A stretch of DNA of 26,912 bases from Calditrichia bacterium (lineage in GTDB: Bacteria; Calditrichota; Calditrichia; RBG-13-44-9; J042). The DNA lies in the NCBI GenBank assembly GCA_030430345.1, contig JAUIFT010000001.1, forward strand, positions 1 through 26,912, in the 5' to 3' direction. Position 1 is the first letter of the stretch; each line of letters opens with the position of its first letter. The translations under genes were made by a program, and so were the position numbers. This document shows positions 1 through 8,193 of this stretch, in pieces. Below the pieces are notes generated by a model that worked only from the letters and a program-made list of their open reading frames with translations, was not told the DNA's origin and did no database searches.

Positions 1-1842
1 ACCAAACATGGAGTAGTAGATAAAGAATGGAATCATGTCCACGCCATAGTTGGCATGGGCGGTACCGGCAGCGGTAAAGGAAGACATACCACCCGCTTCG
101 GTAATTCCTTCTTCAAGAATTTGTCCATTGGCTGCTTCCCGGTAATAGAGCAATGAATCGGCATCAACCGGCTCGTAGAGCTGGCCGGTGTGGGCGTAGA
201 TACCAACCTGACGAAAGAGGAATTCCATACCAAAGGTACGGGCTTCATCCGGAACGATCGGCACCACTCGTTTCCCAATTTTCGGGTGCTTAATAATCTG
301 GGAAAGCATCCGCACAAAGGCCATCGTTGTAGAAACTTCACGATCACTGCCGCCGACAAAATCGTTAAAATAGTGCAGATCCGGCACGTCCAACGCTTCG
401 GTAAGCACCTTACGCTGTGGCACAAAGCCGTTCAGTTTGCTACGCTGATCTTGCAGATATTGAATTTCCGGGCTCTTATCATCGGGGCGATAGAACGGAT
501 ATTCGGAAATTTTTTCGTCGCTAATCGGAATATCGAAACGATCACGGAAGTGACGCATTTCCTCCTGATTCAGTTTTTTCTGCTGGTGAGTAATGTTTTT
601 ACCTTCACCCGCTTCGCCCATACCGTATCCTTTGATCGTCCGGGCAAGAATAACAGTCGGAGAGCCGGTATGCTCAACGGCGGTTTTATAAGCGGCGTAA
701 ACCTTTGTGGGATCGTGACCACCCAGGCGTAATTTTTTCAGTTGGTCATCAGAAAGATGTTCAACCAGCTTGAGCAGTTCCGGATATTTTCCGAAAAATG
801 TTTCGCGGAGATAAGAACCGGGTTCTACAACAAACTTCTGGAAGTGGCCGTCAACAGTTTCATCGAATCCTTTGATCAAATGACCGCCATGATCGTTTGC
901 GAAGAGCGGATCCCAATCGCTGCCCCAAATAACTTTCAAAACATTCCAGCCAGCGCCGCGGAATACTGTCTCCAATTCCTGGATAATCCGGCCATTACCA
1001 CGCACCGGGCCGTCCAAACGCTGCAGGTTACAGTTGATTACAAAAATAAGATTGTCCAGCTTTTCCCGGGAAGCAAGGGTAATTGCCCCGAGGGATTCCG
1101 GCTCATCAGTTTCACCATCACCAAGAAATGCCCAGACGTGCTGATTGGCTGTATCTTTAATGCCACGATCTTTCATGTATTCGGCGAAACGTGCCTGATA
1201 GATAGCGCTGATCGGACCCAATCCCATGGAAACCGTGGGGAATTCCCAAAAATTCGGCATCAGCCAGGGATGGGGATAGGAGGATAAACCACCGGTGGAA
1301 ACCAACTCGCGGCGAAACGCTTCCAGATGCTCGTCATTGAGGCGGCCTTCCACATAAGCACGGGCGTAGATTCCCGGGGAACCGTGCCCCTGCATGTAAA
1401 TCAAATCGCCATCGAAGCCATCGCCTTTCCCACGAAAGAAATGGTTAAAGCCGACATCATAGAGGGTTGCAGAAGAAGCAAAAGTTGAAATGTGCCCGCC
1501 AATGCCGTCAAATTTTTTGTTAGCATTTACCACCATTGCCATCGCATTCCAGCGAATGATACTTTTGATCCGCCGCTCGATCTGGCGATCACCGGGATAT
1601 TCGGGTTCATCGTTAACATCGATGGTATTGATAAAAGGTGTATTGGAGAAGAAAGGTAATTTAATGCCTTTTCCATAACCGGCTTGCATTAATTGCTGAA
1701 GAATATATGTGGCACGCTCCCGGCCCTGGTAACGGATAATCTCCTCCAGCGCCTCCAGCCACTCCGAAGTTTCCTGGGCATCGACGTCCCCGTTGGCATT
1801 GAGCATTTGTTGATACTTTTCTAAAACTGCTTGTTCTATCAT
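1..1842 (-). CDS. aceE: Pyruvate dehydrogenase E1, homodimeric type (3' end outside window)
   Basis: Thiamine-diphosphate-dependent E1 that decarboxylates pyruvate and passes the acetyl group to lipoyl-E2, feeding the TCA cycle in the cytoplasm. The frame is open for 614 codons from the ATG at 1842 to the window edge; E. coli AceE is about 887 residues, so the C-terminal third is missing. Visible signatures are RWNAMAMV near 98-104, GGHISTFASSATLYDVG near 115-131, SSYPHPWLMPNFWEFPTVSMG near 188-207, the ThDP/Mg motif GDGETDEPES at 241-250 with VINCN at 268-272, and VPDEARTFGMEFLFRQ toward the edge. This is the single-chain type, not the alpha2beta2 E1. A clear GAGAGGAG Shine-Dalgarno lies 9 nt before the ATG. 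DUF5916 lies upstream on the same strand across 155 bp, where a separate promoter is possible. Family identity is very secure. Confidence 0.97.
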   Translation of the reverse strand, partial: MIEQAVLEKYQQMLNANGDVDAQETSEWLEALEEIIRYQGRERATYILQQLMQAGYGKGIKLPFFSNTPFINTIDVNDEPEYPGDRQIERRIKSIIRWNAMAMVVNANKKFDGIGGHISTFASSATLYDVGFNHFFRGKGDGFDGDLIYMQGHGSPGIYARAYVEGRLNDEHLEAFRRELVSTGGLSSYPHPWLMPNFWEFPTVSMGLGPISAIYQARFAEYMKDRGIKDTANQHVWAFLGDGETDEPESLGAITLASREKLDNLIFVINCNLQRLDGPVRGNGRIIQELETVFRGAGWNVLKVIWGSDWDPLFANDHGGHLIKGFDETVDGHFQKFVVEPGSYLRETFFGKYPELLKLVEHLSDDQLKKLRLGGHDPTKVYAAYKTAVEHTGSPTVILARTIKGYGMGEAGEGKNITHQQKKLNQEEMRHFRDRFDIPISDEKISEYPFYRPDDKSPEIQYLQDQRSKLNGFVPQRKVLTEALDVPDLHYFNDFVGGSDREVSTTMAFVRMLSQIIKHPKIGKRVVPIVPDEARTFGMEFLFRQVGIYAHTGQLYEPVDADSLLYYREAANGQILEEGITEAGGMSSFTAAGTAHANYGVDMIPFFIYYSMFG

Positions 1843-1917
1843 TACAAAGAACTCCTCTCAAAGTTGATCAAACACATTTCGCATCTAAAAAAGTCGCTAC
1901 TCCTACGCATAGCAGAT

Positions 1918-1946
1918 AATATAAAGATTGAAAACCGATTATCCAA
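1918..1946 (-). promoter_or_regulatory. Candidate sigma70-type promoter for aceE
   Basis: Reading the minus strand, TTGGAT (1941-1946) is followed after 17 nt by TATATT (1918-1923), 5/6 to the -10 consensus but only 3/6 to the -35. It would give a leader of about 70 nt before the aceE ATG. Prediction from sequence only. Confidence 0.35.
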
Positions 1947-1997
1947 GCCTCTTAGATAACCGTTGCTGCCCATCTGCTCATTTGTATGCTTACTCAT

Positions 1998-4664
1998 TTA
2001 CTTCACTGGCAACCAGTAATTCAGCTTTAACGCAAAAAAGTTATTCCCTTCACTGCCGAAGGCATTCAGCAGCGAACCGGCGCCGATGTTTTTCCCGAGC
2101 ATTTCGTCGCTCCCCCGATCCTGCTGCCAGACTAAAAAGAAGGAACTGCCCGGCAGCCACTCCCAGCGTAAAACCAGGTTACTGCGGAAGGACAACACGT
2201 TAAAATCGGGACGTTCAAAACTGAAATTGCTCCCCGCATCACTGACCTGGTAGACGGTATTTTCTTCATCAAGAGTGAGTGTTGTGCCCTCCAGCCCATA
2301 CATTCGCAGGAAACGACTGCGGGCGGCTTCCAGTTCGCCAAAATTGTAATAATACCCTTTTGCCGCAAAAGGTTCGGCATATAATTCCAATGTAAGTGAT
2401 GGAGTAAAAGCATAATTCAGGCGAAACCGGGTGGCGATTGTCCGTTGATCGATGGTGCCAAAAATATAGCGATTGCCAAAGGTTGCTTCATTCCCACCGG
2501 CTATTTCCTCAATGTATTGACGTGTGTTAATCCCCCGTTCAAAATAGGGTGTTGTGGATAATTCCAACCGATCACCAAAATGCATGGAATATCCCACCCC
2601 GGTAGAAAATGCCCAGTCTCCCAGCTCACCTTTCTCAAATTCGACTTCTGCTTCCCAGCGGGTTGATGCGGCAAAATTGCTGCCCAATTCCAACTCAACC
2701 GACCAGCGGTCACCAGTTTGCATGTAAGGACCACCGCGGGTCAGCCGGTTACTTTGCACCCGGGGATCATAACCGATCTCGATACCGCCGCGCCAGAAAT
2801 TCGGGAAAACCCCGGTCAATTCGATTTCCGCCCGGCTGCCCTGCCGCTCGCCGCCAAAATCCCAGCGATTAGCGGTGCCAAATTCAATGGTATAACGACG
2901 GAATAATTTACCCGGTACTGTTTCCCGATAGACCAACCGGCCATTAGTAAAGATATCATCCGCGCTGTGCAGGCGGCCGATATCGTTCAATTCCAGTCCC
3001 GGGGAATCAACCCAGAAGTTCGCCTGATATAGCCAATGGCGGCCACTGTTTTTGCGAAAACTGACGGAAGCGCTATATCCACTGAGGCTGGTGCGGGTAG
3101 CGTCCAATTCCAGGTAATCCGCATCCGGCCGCTGAAAATAATGGGCGCTGGATTGCTGAATATGCAGCAAAGCCGCGGCATCTCCACGGATGTGGCTAAA
3201 TCCCGCATGACCCGTAAGAGAATATGCATTGTCCGAGAAGCGCAGGCTCCAATCCACCCCGCCGGAATAGGCGCTCCTGGTGACAATTTCCGCCAGTGCA
3301 GTCCCGCTGGCGACATCTCTTTCGACACCAGTGAAAGTGAGTCCCAGCGCAGAGGCATCTTTGCCAAATTCCTGCTGCAGTCGTAGTACCCCAAAACCAG
3401 TGGCCGGCGCTATCTCAAAGCGCTCTTCTTCCCCTGCTGTTGTTTCGATCCGGGCATACTCCCGGGCGGTAAGGGCAGCAACGGCGCCAATCGACAAACC
3501 GGAATTCAGGCGGCCGGTCAGTTTTGACGCCCCAAGAATGGTGGTATTTCCCTGAAAGCTGCTGTAAGCCGGGTTGACTTCATACAACTCCTCCAGCGCC
3601 TCTTCATCATTTAAATGTGGATTGGCACCGATACGCCGGGAGTAATAGTAATTCGGCCCGAACCCCTGCAGTAACTGATCACCCTCGGTAAAAAACGGGC
3701 GGCGTTCATCGAAGAAGGTTTCGAAGGCGCTGAGATTTACCTCGGCTGGATCCGCTTCGACCTGCCCGAAATCCGGATTGACCGTGGCATCGAGGGTTAA
3801 GTTTGGCCCCAGACCAATTTTAAAATCCACCCCGGCGCGCTGATCAAGATCCGTTTTGTCCAGGAAAGGATTATCATCGTCAATGCTGTTATCAAAAGTG
3901 AGTTCTGCAGCTGTATAGGGCAAAAACTCTACCCCGCGAGAGGGGCGCACCCCTTCGATACCCTCCAGAACGCCAAACTTTGAGGACCAGCCATTTTCAT
4001 AACTGGGTATAAAAATCCAGTACGAATCTTCATTGATATCCGGTGTCCAACGATTAATGTTCACTCCCCAGATTTGCTTATTCACATTATTAAACCGCAA
4101 TTGGGAAAATGGAATACGAATTTCCGTCGTCCAACCCTCCGCATCAATTCGCGTCTTCGCCGACCAAACCGGATCGTAATTGTAATCACGGCTGCGTTCC
4201 TCATCGCTGGGATGGTAATAGTCTACCCGTACTCCAGAGGCGGTGATACCAAAACTGTACGCAGTGCGGCGATCGCGGAAAGTATCCAGAGATATAATCA
4301 GTCGTTCAGAATTGCTGGCGGCATCGCGGCGGCTGATGCGGGTGATAATCCGGGAGGGTTCTTCACAATACATTTTTCCGCCGATGTAGAGGGCGTTATC
4401 ATCGTATACGAAACGAACTTCCGTGGCGCGGTTGGCTGGCAAACCTTCATCCGGTCGGGTCGTCAGAAAATTATCCGCCGGGATCGCCTGCTCCCAAAAG
4501 CGTTCCGATAAGCGCCCGTCCAGCTTTAGCGATCCATTGGCTATTTTCACTGCCGTCAGTGAACTGGGGCGATCTTCGCTCTGGGCACTTGCATTAAGGG
4601 TAAATAAGATGATCAAAGAGAGGATGAAATTGGAAGGAAAATTTTTCCACGTTTGTACTTTCAT
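1998..4664 (-). CDS. DUF5916 outer-membrane protein with N-terminal CBM9-like domain
   Basis: 888 residues. An export signal occupies residues 1-28 (basic start, hydrophobic FILSLIILFTLNASA, then QSED). Residues about 45-240 look like the CBM9-like fold that opens DUF5916 proteins (LKLDGRLSERFWEQA, then YDDNALYIGGKMY). The remainder is rich in alternating aromatic/polar strands, and VEADPAEVNLSAFETFFDER followed by RPFFTEG is the characteristic stretch of this family before the barrel. The protein ends in a short hydrophobic strand (NYWLPVK), as expected for a barrel inserted in the outer membrane. Such proteins are common in Bacteroidota/Calditrichota; their substrate is generally unknown, and surface carbohydrate or polymer binding is only suggested by the CBM9-like part. 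Start chosen for the signal peptide; the Shine-Dalgarno (GGGAAA) is weak. It is divergent from the small barrel gene at 4793 with a 128-bp shared upstream region. Confidence 0.85.
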   Translation of the reverse strand: MKVQTWKNFPSNFILSLIILFTLNASAQSEDRPSSLTAVKIANGSLKLDGRLSERFWEQAIPADNFLTTRPDEGLPANRATEVRFVYDDNALYIGGKMYCEEPSRIITRISRRDAASNSERLIISLDTFRDRRTAYSFGITASGVRVDYYHPSDEERSRDYNYDPVWSAKTRIDAEGWTTEIRIPFSQLRFNNVNKQIWGVNINRWTPDINEDSYWIFIPSYENGWSSKFGVLEGIEGVRPSRGVEFLPYTAAELTFDNSIDDDNPFLDKTDLDQRAGVDFKIGLGPNLTLDATVNPDFGQVEADPAEVNLSAFETFFDERRPFFTEGDQLLQGFGPNYYYSRRIGANPHLNDEEALEELYEVNPAYSSFQGNTTILGASKLTGRLNSGLSIGAVAALTAREYARIETTAGEEERFEIAPATGFGVLRLQQEFGKDASALGLTFTGVERDVASGTALAEIVTRSAYSGGVDWSLRFSDNAYSLTGHAGFSHIRGDAAALLHIQQSSAHYFQRPDADYLELDATRTSLSGYSASVSFRKNSGRHWLYQANFWVDSPGLELNDIGRLHSADDIFTNGRLVYRETVPGKLFRRYTIEFGTANRWDFGGERQGSRAEIELTGVFPNFWRGGIEIGYDPRVQSNRLTRGGPYMQTGDRWSVELELGSNFAASTRWEAEVEFEKGELGDWAFSTGVGYSMHFGDRLELSTTPYFERGINTRQYIEEIAGGNEATFGNRYIFGTIDQRTIATRFRLNYAFTPSLTLELYAEPFAAKGYYYNFGELEAARSRFLRMYGLEGTTLTLDEENTVYQVSDAGSNFSFERPDFNVLSFRSNLVLRWEWLPGSSFFLVWQQDRGSDEMLGKNIGAGSLLNAFGSEGNNFFALKLNYWLPVK

Positions 4665-4792
4665 AAGATTTCCCGGTTATTTAAAATGGTTAAAATCGGT
4701 CGCGCCTTCGTTTTCAGAAGTGTTCCGCCGCCTGAAAATGCGGTCAACGGTCGAAATCAGCAGTCCATACAGATCAGGAATATAATATAGAA

Positions 4793-5425
4793 ATGAAACT
4801 TTCGAGCATTCAGAAAAATTTGCTTCACCCATGTATTCGCCGGGTGAGCGCTTTTGTTGCAGTATTTTTCTCCCTGGCCGTTCTTCCCCTGCAGGGGCAA
4901 ACAGCGGACTCGTCATTTTCCTATATAAAGCCGACAGTTGCAATTTTCCCCGCTGCATTTTATCACTCGCTTTCTCCGCAATGGGAAGGGCAAACCGGGG
5001 CAGCGTTTTATCTGGAAATGCCTTTTTATTACGGGGTTGTCTATGCTGGCGTTCGAAGCAATGTCTTTCGAAGCGAAATGGAGGATCTTCCCGACTTCGA
5101 ATCGACGCTCTTCTCGCTTCATTGGGGAAAATACTGGCATCTGCCAGCCGGCGCTTCATTTCTGGGTGGCGGATATGCCGGGAGCGCCTTGTTGCGCTTT
5201 GCGGAAAATGAGTTTTACCGCGGCCTCGGCGAGGTCACCGAAAGTGAGTTAAGCCTCGGTTTACAAGGACGCCTGGATTGGCAATTCAGTCAAAATTGGC
5301 ATTTATTTTTTAGCGGAGATTATAATATCGTTTTCACCAGTGAACGGATACGGGAAGGGATTTTCTTGCTGGGAATTGGGAGAAAGTTTAAGTCGCCGAA
5401 GTGGCTACGAAAAGTTTTGAGGTAA
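4793..5425 (+). CDS. Small predicted outer-membrane beta-barrel protein, function unknown
   Basis: 210 residues. The N-terminus has a basic stretch, then a hydrophobic segment (VSAFVAVFFSLAVLPLQG, about 18-35) and QTADSS, which fits a cleavable signal peptide. The rest alternates aromatic and small or polar residues (e.g. GAAFYLEMPFYYGVVYAGVR; WHLFFSGDYNIVF) with Gly/Asp turns, as in 8-stranded porin-like barrels; no enzymatic motif is visible. I do not recognise a named family. An AGGAA Shine-Dalgarno lies 12 nt before the ATG, and a TATAAT sequence (4781-4786) sits so close to the start that it would give an almost leaderless transcript if used. The antisense open frame 4677-5159 overlaps it, but lacks secretion or domain signals, so this frame is preferred. 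Confidence 0.7.
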   Translation: MKLSSIQKNLLHPCIRRVSAFVAVFFSLAVLPLQGQTADSSFSYIKPTVAIFPAAFYHSLSPQWEGQTGAAFYLEMPFYYGVVYAGVRSNVFRSEMEDLPDFESTLFSLHWGKYWHLPAGASFLGGGYAGSALLRFAENEFYRGLGEVTESELSLGLQGRLDWQFSQNWHLFFSGDYNIVFTSERIREGIFLLGIGRKFKSPKWLRKVLR

Positions 5426-5477
5426 TAGTGGCAGTAGCAAAGTTAATTTTTTAGTACTACTGCTACTGCCACTATTA
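5423..5477. terminator. 17-bp perfect inverted repeat between convergent genes, likely bidirectional terminator
   Basis: Arms 5423-5439 and 5461-5477 are perfect reverse complements (TAATAGTGGCAGTAGCA), separated by a 21-nt AT-rich loop. The left arm begins with the TAA stop of the upstream barrel gene; 18 bp beyond the right arm lies the stop of the convergent DUF3078 gene. Position and symmetry fit termination from both sides, although the uridine tract on each side is short. The GGCAGTAGCA wording could equally mark a dispersed repeat. Confidence 0.6.
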
Positions 5478-5495
5478 TTTTCAGCCGTTAATTTT

Positions 5496-6368
5496 TTACA
5501 GGAAGGAATATGTCAGGCCGGCGGCGAGCACTTGCTGAATTTCCCGCTTCAGGCTGATATCCCGATCATAAAAAAGCTTCATAGTGAAACTGACCGCCAG
5601 GTATTTTGAGACCTGTGCAGAAACCAAGTTATCCCAACGAACGTCGATTTCATCCACGCCTTTTACGTTAGAAAACATGCTCAGTTTGGTAGTATAAACA
5701 ATATTCTTGCTAATCTTGTCACTAAAATCAGTTACGGATTCCATACCGACTTCAGAGCGCAAGGTTTCAACTTCATCAAGTGTTTCTACATCGTCGGAAT
5801 AAGCGGCAGCGAATTTATCCGCGATGGTTTGCTTTAAGGCAGCACCGAGGCGTGTCTTAAAATTTTTGAACGGCTCGTATCCCAGTCCAACACTTTCCGT
5901 GAAGTATGCCGGATCGAAAATATTGGAAATTTCCGTCTTCGGATCGGTAGAATGATTGAATCCGGCAGTAAACTGAGTTTGCCCAGTAGCACTTACGTAA
6001 GGATTAACATAAACCCCCATTTTGTAAGTAAAGACCGATTCCAGGCGAATTTCGTCTGAGGATTTTTTATCATCATCGTCGCCAACTTTGGTGCGGCCGT
6101 AAGTAATATTTGCAGTATTTGCCCAGTTAAATTTTTCCTGATCGTCAACAAATTTCCCATTAATGTTCAGCTGCCAGTTCCAGCTGTCTTCTCCACCCTG
6201 CACCGGGTTACTAAAGCTGGTTTGGGTAAAATTAAGTCCCCCAAGTAATTCATTCTTCCAGCCATACTTAGGTTTTTCTTCAGTTGCTTCCTGAGCAGTC
6301 ACTGCCTGTGTGAATAATATCAACAGCGCTGCCAGGGCTGCGGTTAATAATTGCCGCTTAATCATCAT
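5496..6368 (-). CDS. DUF3078-family outer-membrane protein
   Basis: About 290 residues from the ATG at 6368 (a second in-frame ATG follows directly at 6365). Both sit just after an AAGGAG Shine-Dalgarno; the longer upstream frame would overlap mscS and is not used. Residues 1-25 are a signal peptide (MMIKRQLLTAALAALLILFT then QAVTAQ). The mature N-terminus, GWKNELLGGLNFTQTSFSNP followed by VQGGEDSWNWQLN, is the hallmark of DUF3078, a Bacteroidota-type outer-membrane barrel family with no assigned function. The protein ends with GLTYSFL, a typical terminal beta-strand with aromatic/Leu end. It lies 52 bp behind mscS on the same strand and may be co-transcribed with it. Confidence 0.8.
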   Translation of the reverse strand: MMIKRQLLTAALAALLILFTQAVTAQEATEEKPKYGWKNELLGGLNFTQTSFSNPVQGGEDSWNWQLNINGKFVDDQEKFNWANTANITYGRTKVGDDDDKKSSDEIRLESVFTYKMGVYVNPYVSATGQTQFTAGFNHSTDPKTEISNIFDPAYFTESVGLGYEPFKNFKTRLGAALKQTIADKFAAAYSDDVETLDEVETLRSEVGMESVTDFSDKISKNIVYTTKLSMFSNVKGVDEIDVRWDNLVSAQVSKYLAVSFTMKLFYDRDISLKREIQQVLAAGLTYSFL

Positions 6369-6420
6369 ATTTCTCCTTTTCGATTTTTTTATTTTATAAT
6401 TATTTTTCAGCCTCGGTTTA

Positions 6421-7242
6421 TTAATTGGTAACAGTATGCATATGAACATCCTGCTGGGGAAACGGAATAGAAATTCCTTCCCGGTCAAATTGAAGTTTCA
6501 CCTTTTCCTGAAAACCAAAAAAGACGCCCCAATAATTCTCTGATTTTGTCCAGACGCGAACAGTAAAATTCACCGAGCTATCGGCCAGTTCCCCGACAAC
6601 GATTAACGGCTCCGGTGTTGTCAGTACGCGCTCATCATCTTTCACCAGTTCGCTAAGCACTTTTTTCGCCTTCAGGAGATCATCATTATAACTAATACCA
6701 AAAACCATATCCACCCGCCGGGTCTTTTCTGTCGAAAAATTGGTGATGCTCCCATTCGACAATCCGCCATTCGGAATAATGATAGTTTTATTGTCCGGTG
6801 TTTTTAAAATGGTTTGAAAGACCTGAATTTCGTTGACCGTGCCGCTAAAGCCCTGCGCAGTGATAAAATCTCCAATTTTAAAAGGACGAAACAACAGAAT
6901 TAGAACACCGCCGGCAAAATTCGCCAGGCTACCTTGCAGCGCCAGTCCGATCGCAAGTCCAGCCGCTCCCAAAACCGCCACAAAAGAAGTCGTCGCAACG
7001 CCCAGTGTCGAAATAACGCTAATAATCAATAACGTTTTCAGAGCGATGTTAACCAGACTGAGCAGGAATTTATGTAAAGAAGTTTCTACAGCTGCGCGGG
7101 TAAGCGTCTTGTTGAATATGTTAACAATTAATTTAATAACCCATAGTCCAACAAGCAGTGTCAAGGCAGCTTTTAGTAAGACCGGGCCGTAAAAAGTTAG
7201 AAAAGCCATTATTTGCTCTGAATATCCTTGCAGATTATCCAT
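6421..7242 (-). CDS. mscS: Small-conductance mechanosensitive channel MscS
   Basis: 273 residues, close to E. coli MscS (286). It is an inner-membrane channel that opens under membrane tension to release solutes during hypo-osmotic shock. Two hydrophobic helices (about 18-44 and 60-82) precede the pore helix, whose VLGAAGLAIGLALQGSLANF (about 90-109) is nearly identical to MscS, followed by GGVLILLFRPFKIGDFI, the beta domain (PNGGLSNGSITNFS) and the alpha/beta cytoplasmic domain ending FPQQDVHMHTV. A TAGGAG Shine-Dalgarno lies 8 nt upstream of the ATG. DUF3078 follows 52 bp downstream in the same direction; the AT-rich gap to the HEAT-repeat gene upstream contains a 9-bp hairpin. Confidence 0.95.
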   Translation of the reverse strand: MDNLQGYSEQIMAFLTFYGPVLLKAALTLLVGLWVIKLIVNIFNKTLTRAAVETSLHKFLLSLVNIALKTLLIISVISTLGVATTSFVAVLGAAGLAIGLALQGSLANFAGGVLILLFRPFKIGDFITAQGFSGTVNEIQVFQTILKTPDNKTIIIPNGGLSNGSITNFSTEKTRRVDMVFGISYNDDLLKAKKVLSELVKDDERVLTTPEPLIVVGELADSSVNFTVRVWTKSENYWGVFFGFQEKVKLQFDREGISIPFPQQDVHMHTVTN

Positions 7243-7341
7243 TTGGTATACTCCTAAACTATTATTTTTATTAATTGTGTGGTGGTGGGTTAGAGCAGTT
7301 TCTATAAATAAATTAAACTCTCATTTTAAAAATTCACGCAA

Positions 7342-7362
7342 TAATAAAAATATTTTTTATTA
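7342..7362. terminator. AT-only hairpin between HEAT-repeat gene and mscS
   Basis: TAATAAAAA (7342-7350) and its perfect complement (7354-7362) are separated by 3 nt. It lies about 25 bp after the HEAT-repeat gene stop on the minus strand. The stem is purely A/T, so it would be weak; it may simply reflect an AT-rich spacer. Confidence 0.25.
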
Positions 7363-7387
7363 ACTACAAGTGTTAATAAAAACTTGG

Positions 7388-8023
7388 TTATACCTCAACC
7401 GGATATTCATGTTGGAAAGCTTCCTCCGCCGGCGACTTAAGAAATTCCTGAACCCACTCAATATCTTCGTTAGCGGCATCTTTCTGGCTTTCCAGTGCGG
7501 CACTTAACTGCGCTTTTGCCGGCTCGCCGATTGCGGCTAATGCTCTGGCGACGGATCTACGCACATCAGGATCTTCATCGAAGAGCACTTTCGTGAGTGC
7601 TTCGGCTGCTGCTTTACCGCCAATTTCTCCGACAATCCATGCTGCAACCCGGCGGATGTTTTTGAACAAACCTTTTTCGAGAATTTCTTTCAGGGATGGT
7701 ATTACCGCCGGCCCAATTTTCACCAGCGCCTGGGCGGCATACTTGCGTGCTTCCCACTCAATCAGTGCATCGACCAATGGTTCAATAGCTGCTTCTCCGA
7801 ACGCTGAAAGTCCTTCGGCTGCTGCTTCCCGGATCGCATAAGGAAAATCACTCAACGATTCAATCAGTGGCGCTATCGCCTGGGAGTCTCCCAACTCTCC
7901 GAGTGCTCTTGCTGCATATTCGCGAATCTCCCAATCCTTCTTGTATTGCAGCGCTTTAATCAGTCCTTTTACATTCTTACTGTTTAGCAACTGCGCCACA
8001 TCGGGGGGTCCGAATAAAGCCAT
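7388..8023 (-). CDS. HEAT-repeat (PBS lyase HEAT-like) protein
   Basis: 211 residues with no signal peptide. Nearly the whole length is helical repeats of about 30 residues: WEIREYAARALGELGDSQAI, YAIREAAAEGLSAFGEAAI, EARKYAAQALVKIGPAVI, IRRVAAWIVGEIGGKAA and VRRSVARALAAIGEPA, each with the R..AA..L..(I/L)G pattern of HEAT/phycocyanin-lyase-type repeats. Such proteins are protein-binding scaffolds; no catalytic residue is evident and no partner is indicated. A strong GAGGAGG Shine-Dalgarno lies 4 nt before the ATG. It is divergent from gabD over about 170 bp. The neighbouring CsgG-like gene (9810) also ends in HEAT-like repeats, but there is no evidence that they act together. Confidence 0.85.
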   Translation of the reverse strand: MALFGPPDVAQLLNSKNVKGLIKALQYKKDWEIREYAARALGELGDSQAIAPLIESLSDFPYAIREAAAEGLSAFGEAAIEPLVDALIEWEARKYAAQALVKIGPAVIPSLKEILEKGLFKNIRRVAAWIVGEIGGKAAAEALTKVLFDEDPDVRRSVARALAAIGEPAKAQLSAALESQKDAANEDIEWVQEFLKSPAEEAFQHEYPVEV

Positions 8024-8193
8024 AAGCCCTCCTCATAAATAAGCCCAACATATCATAAATACCCAAAAACAACGCATAAGTTTACCGTTTATTGCAATTT
8101 ATTCAAAATAAAAAATATTCCATCCGATTTAATCCATTTGTATATTCTCTAACTTTGCAGGCATGTGCCATCCGAAACCCTGGAGATCCCATC

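Noticed and set aside
190..1287. Two open plus-strand frames (180 and 181 codons) opposite aceE
   Set aside because: They lie antisense to an unmistakable AceE frame and show no domain or signal features; codon mirroring explains them.
4677..5159. 160-codon minus-strand frame overlapping the small barrel gene
   Set aside because: No signal or domain features, and the plus-strand frame has a signal peptide and barrel-like strands.
8150..8157. TAACTTTG, matching the Bacteroidota -7 promoter element, upstream of gabD
   Set aside because: No TTTG/TTG element at the required 17-23 nt upstream, and other promoters in the window look sigma70-like.
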